Source: an uncultured Oscillospiraceae bacterium (GTDB lineage: Bacteria > Bacillota_A > Clostridia > Oscillospirales > Oscillospiraceae). Taken from it: a stretch of DNA of 28,455 nt. The notes under the pieces are model-generated. The model was not told where the DNA came from. It did not search any database and worked only from the letters and a program-made list of their open reading frames with translations. A program made the translations under genes and the position numbers. This document shows, piece after piece, positions 26,529 to 28,455 of the stretch. Positions within the stretch are counted from its first letter, which is position 1. Each line of letters starts with the position of its first letter. Where the stretch lies: positions 1 to 28,455 of the forward strand of contig CAAFFR010000192.1 in assembly GCA_900762245.1 (NCBI GenBank), given 5' to 3'.

Positions 26529-27113
26529 TTACTGCACTAATTTTTCTTTCTTTGCTCCCAGCTTCCGGATAGGGATATCCAGAATGAACAGAAAAGCGAC
26601 AACTGCCAGCATGCAGACCAACACGACCGGATAGGCTCCGGAAGGGAGAGAATTCCGGAGCAGATACACCCCGGGAAAGATCATAGAAATGGTGGTTACC
26701 GGCAGCCCCCGGTAGAACTGGTTGCAGCCATCCTCGACTTGCTGGCGTTTTGCTTCCATTACATTGAAAAAGGCAAGACGGATTACAGCGCAGATACAGT
26801 AGCAGCAGATGACGGCGATGCCGATAAGGGTGTCTACACCCATGCAGTAACAAAGGTAGCCAGGGAAGACACCGAAGCTGACCACGTCCACCAGAGAATC
26901 CAGCTGGATACCAAAGGCTTTTTCATCAGCGGTGCGGTTCTTTTTGGACCGAGCCACCCGCCCATCAAACATATCAAAGACGCCGGATGCCATCAGACAC
27001 AAAATGGCGGAAGAAAAATTATCCTTTCCGGCACAGATCATGCCAAGTACAGCAGAAACCAGACTCAGGTAAGTAAGGATAACCGTGTAGTCGTAAAATC
27101 CAATAAAGTGCAT
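26529..27113 (-). CDS. pssA: CDP-diacylglycerol-serine O-phosphatidyltransferase
   Basis: PssA makes phosphatidylserine, the precursor of phosphatidylethanolamine, from CDP-diacylglycerol and L-serine. The 194-residue membrane protein carries the CDP-alcohol phosphotransferase motif: FDMFDGRVAR (about 45-54), then FGIQLDSLVDVVSFG with the remaining Asp residues. This short multi-pass form is the Gram-positive type. Several hydrophobic helices follow (IGIAVICCYCICAVI, VVLVCMLAVVAFLFIL). It starts 3 nt after the popT stop, so the two are co-transcribed. The assignment to serine rather than another headgroup rests on overall likeness (SFGVFPG). Confidence 0.88.
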   Translation of the reverse strand: MHFIGFYDYTVILTYLSLVSAVLGMICAGKDNFSSAILCLMASGVFDMFDGRVARSKKNRTADEKAFGIQLDSLVDVVSFGVFPGYLCYCMGVDTLIGIAVICCYCICAVIRLAFFNVMEAKRQQVEDGCNQFYRGLPVTTISMIFPGVYLLRNSLPSGAYPVVLVCMLAVVAFLFILDIPIRKLGAKKEKLVQ

Positions 27114-27116
27114 GAG

Positions 27117-27950
27117 TTAACCTCTTTCTCTGAAAAATGACAGAAGTTTTTGATTATGGGCTTGAAAATCTCCCAGATAATAGGAGAGAAGAAAACCGAG
27201 AACCAAAACGATAACAGAAAGGCTGCTGCCCAAATCCCAGGTGAGTACGCACCGCGGTGTAAGCATATTAGGGATCATGGTCAGGAAAATGCCAAAGATC
27301 ACACAATAGGAGCCGGTATAAAACCGACGGAAAAGAACGCTCATAATAAAGGAAATACCGACAGCACCGAATCCCAACCCTATGACCATCGGAAGCAGAA
27401 TGTGAAAATTGAGGTCTGCAAGGGCACCCACATACATTTCATAAAAACCCAGGGTAGACAAAAATACAGCGGGATCAACACCGGGGATAATAGCGGTGGC
27501 GGCAACGGCAATACCAAGCGCGATGCATTGCAGCAGTGTAGGGTCCGTGATCTGAGGGAAGCTGCCTGCATTTTGATGAAAGAAACCGGCACCTAAAAGT
27601 GCGGATACAGCAATGACGGCATAATGGTAATGAGAAAAGCCTTCTTTTCTTACCTCACGCCAAACCATAGGCAGTGTACCCAGGATTAGCCCCAAAAAGC
27701 AGAAACGGGTAGGTACCTCATGAAAGGCAAGTAAATAATCTATAAGTTTGCTGAACAGCAGCACACCCAGAAACATGCCACTCACCAGCGGCAGCAGGAA
27801 CCGGAGATTACGTCTGAAGTGCGTAACGATGCCTGCCAGCGCACCCAATGTTTTCTGATACAGCCCGAAAATGATCAACAGCACGCTGCCGCTCAATCCC
27901 GGTGCTACACCGCCGAGGCCCACAATGATTCCTTTCCAGAAACGATCCAT
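27117..27950 (-). CDS. popT: DUF368 polyprenyl-phosphate transporter
   Basis: DUF368 proteins (PopT) flip undecaprenyl phosphate back to the cytoplasmic face after wall-precursor use, alongside DedA-type UptA proteins. The 277-residue membrane protein begins with the family signature (GIIVGLGGVAPGLSGSVLLI) and repeats a related motif in the second half (ATAIIPGVDPAVFLSTLGFYE, about residues 151-171), as expected of an inverted repeat fold. About eight hydrophobic helices are visible. The ATG at 27950 has AAGGAAAG upstream, and a promoter is present. It is followed by pssA in the same operon. Confidence 0.92.
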   Translation of the reverse strand: MDRFWKGIIVGLGGVAPGLSGSVLLIIFGLYQKTLGALAGIVTHFRRNLRFLLPLVSGMFLGVLLFSKLIDYLLAFHEVPTRFCFLGLILGTLPMVWREVRKEGFSHYHYAVIAVSALLGAGFFHQNAGSFPQITDPTLLQCIALGIAVAATAIIPGVDPAVFLSTLGFYEMYVGALADLNFHILLPMVIGLGFGAVGISFIMSVLFRRFYTGSYCVIFGIFLTMIPNMLTPRCVLTWDLGSSLSVIVLVLGFLLSYYLGDFQAHNQKLLSFFRERG

Positions 27951-27985
27951 AGATGCACGCTTTCCTTATAAATGATACTATATAA

Positions 27986-28013
27986 ATTATATCAGCTTTC
28001 CTGAAAAAGTCCA
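27986..28013 (-). promoter_or_regulatory. Predicted promoter of popT-pssA
   Basis: Minus strand: TGGACT (28013-28008), 16-bp spacer, TATAAT (27991-27986) with extended TG (TGATATAAT), about 35 bp ahead of the popT start. Beyond it, 28014-28105 is AT-rich with no recognisable gene. Confidence 0.6.
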
Positions 28014-28105
28014 CTTGTTTTCCGTTAAAGAAAAACTACGGAAAGAAAATTCAGCGGGGAAAGATGAAAGCGGAATGACTGCATTCATAAAATGCTTTGT
28101 TTTAT

Positions 28106-28444
28106 CTAAGAATAAGGGGAGATATGTGGTAATTTAAAAGGAATAGGGGGTTTCAGATTGGGATAGCATACCTGGCTGCGGATCTGATCCAGGGCTCTCA
28201 GTGCCAGCAGGAAACTGAAGGTACAAGCATAGGGAACCTTGCCGCAGGTAGACAGACCAGCCGCAATGGATACCATGTTGGCTTCTGCAATACCCACATT
28301 GAAGAAACGATCAGGGTAGGCCTGGCCAAACAGAATGGAACGGGTGGCACCGGACAGGTCAGCATCCAGCACAACTACCTTTTCGTTTTCTGCACCCAGC
28401 TCACGCAGGGCTTCACCGAAAACTTCACGCAATGCCTTTGCCAT
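28106..28444 (-). CDS. Transketolase C-terminal subunit, broken after about 95 codons
   Basis: Split transketolases use a separate C-terminal subunit holding the pyrimidine-binding and C-terminal domains; they transfer two-carbon units in the pentose phosphate pathway. Residues 1-97 match the start of that subunit: VVVLDADLSGATRS, FNVGIAEANMVSIAAGLSTCG, SFLLALRALDQIRSQVCYPNL. After PNL the frame continues with an unrelated tail (KPPIPFKLPHISPYS) to a stop at 28106. Family members run to about 310 residues and normally continue with a VKIVGSHAGL-like strand, so about two thirds is missing. The breakpoint is near 28150. The start at 28444 has GGTGA upstream; the N-terminal subunit gene would lie beyond the window. 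Confidence 0.8.
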   Translation of the reverse strand: MAKALREVFGEALRELGAENEKVVVLDADLSGATRSILFGQAYPDRFFNVGIAEANMVSIAAGLSTCGKVPYACTFSFLLALRALDQIRSQVCYPNLKPPIPFKLPHISPYS

Positions 28445-28455
28445 TATCTGTCACC

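Overview
The window looks like the chromosome of a gut-type Clostridia (Firmicutes), probably Oscillospirales. It is moderately GC-rich with strong AGGAGG-type ribosome sites, an IspH-S1 fusion downstream of cmk, a dgt-dnaG-sigma order, and short dispersed palindromic repeats of a kind common in that group. The lineage is inferred from gene content only. No rRNA, tRNA, CRISPR array, transposase or integrase was seen.

Layout. Positions 1-112 (minus) hold a fragment of a Crp/Fnr-type regulator, joined head-to-head to a dgt gene that lacks its N-terminal part (114-800). A 141-bp MITE-like element follows. Next is a plus-strand information-processing operon: dnaG, two overlapping sigma-70-like genes, cmk, and ispH fused to a four-repeat S1 protein, ending at a strong terminator (7419-7452). 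A second plus-strand group carries a small membrane protein, two tandem Dabb-domain proteins, an ACT-domain regulator and its PFL (UPF0210) partner (7496-10008). A 340-bp gene-free stretch made of nested hairpins follows.

From 10349 to 14902 the minus strand reads tmk-like kinase, DJ-1/PfpI protein, mltG, U32-family tRNA-hydroxylation protein and a small membrane protein. Plus-strand genes 15097-17162 are a DEAD-box helicase translationally coupled to a DprA-like protein. A minus-strand XRE/GyrI-like regulator and a flavodoxin follow. Divergent from them, 18849-22796 is a compact cell-wall and phage-lysis-like cassette: a secreted SH3 protein with an L,D-transpeptidase-like motif, a phage baseplate-like SGNH hydrolase, a peptidoglycan-binding M15 peptidase, a small membrane protein and a holin, with no other phage genes beside it.

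The right part holds three unassigned membrane proteins, a long-form pgi, and a popT (DUF368)-pssA lipid operon. It ends with a transketolase C-terminal-subunit gene whose reading frame leaves the family after about 95 codons. Both ends of the window therefore contain a gene broken against unrelated sequence, which may be real rearrangement or misassembly.

The most interesting points are: (1) the tandem sigma pair at the sigA locus, where one protein has good DNA-binding regions but no region 1.1, and the other has regions 1.1 and 1.2 but degenerate DNA-binding regions; (2) a promoter and strong ribosome site inside ispH that could make the S1 half alone; (3) the isolated holin/endolysin/esterase cassette; (4) a recurrent promoter form with N17 spacing, often with an extended -10.
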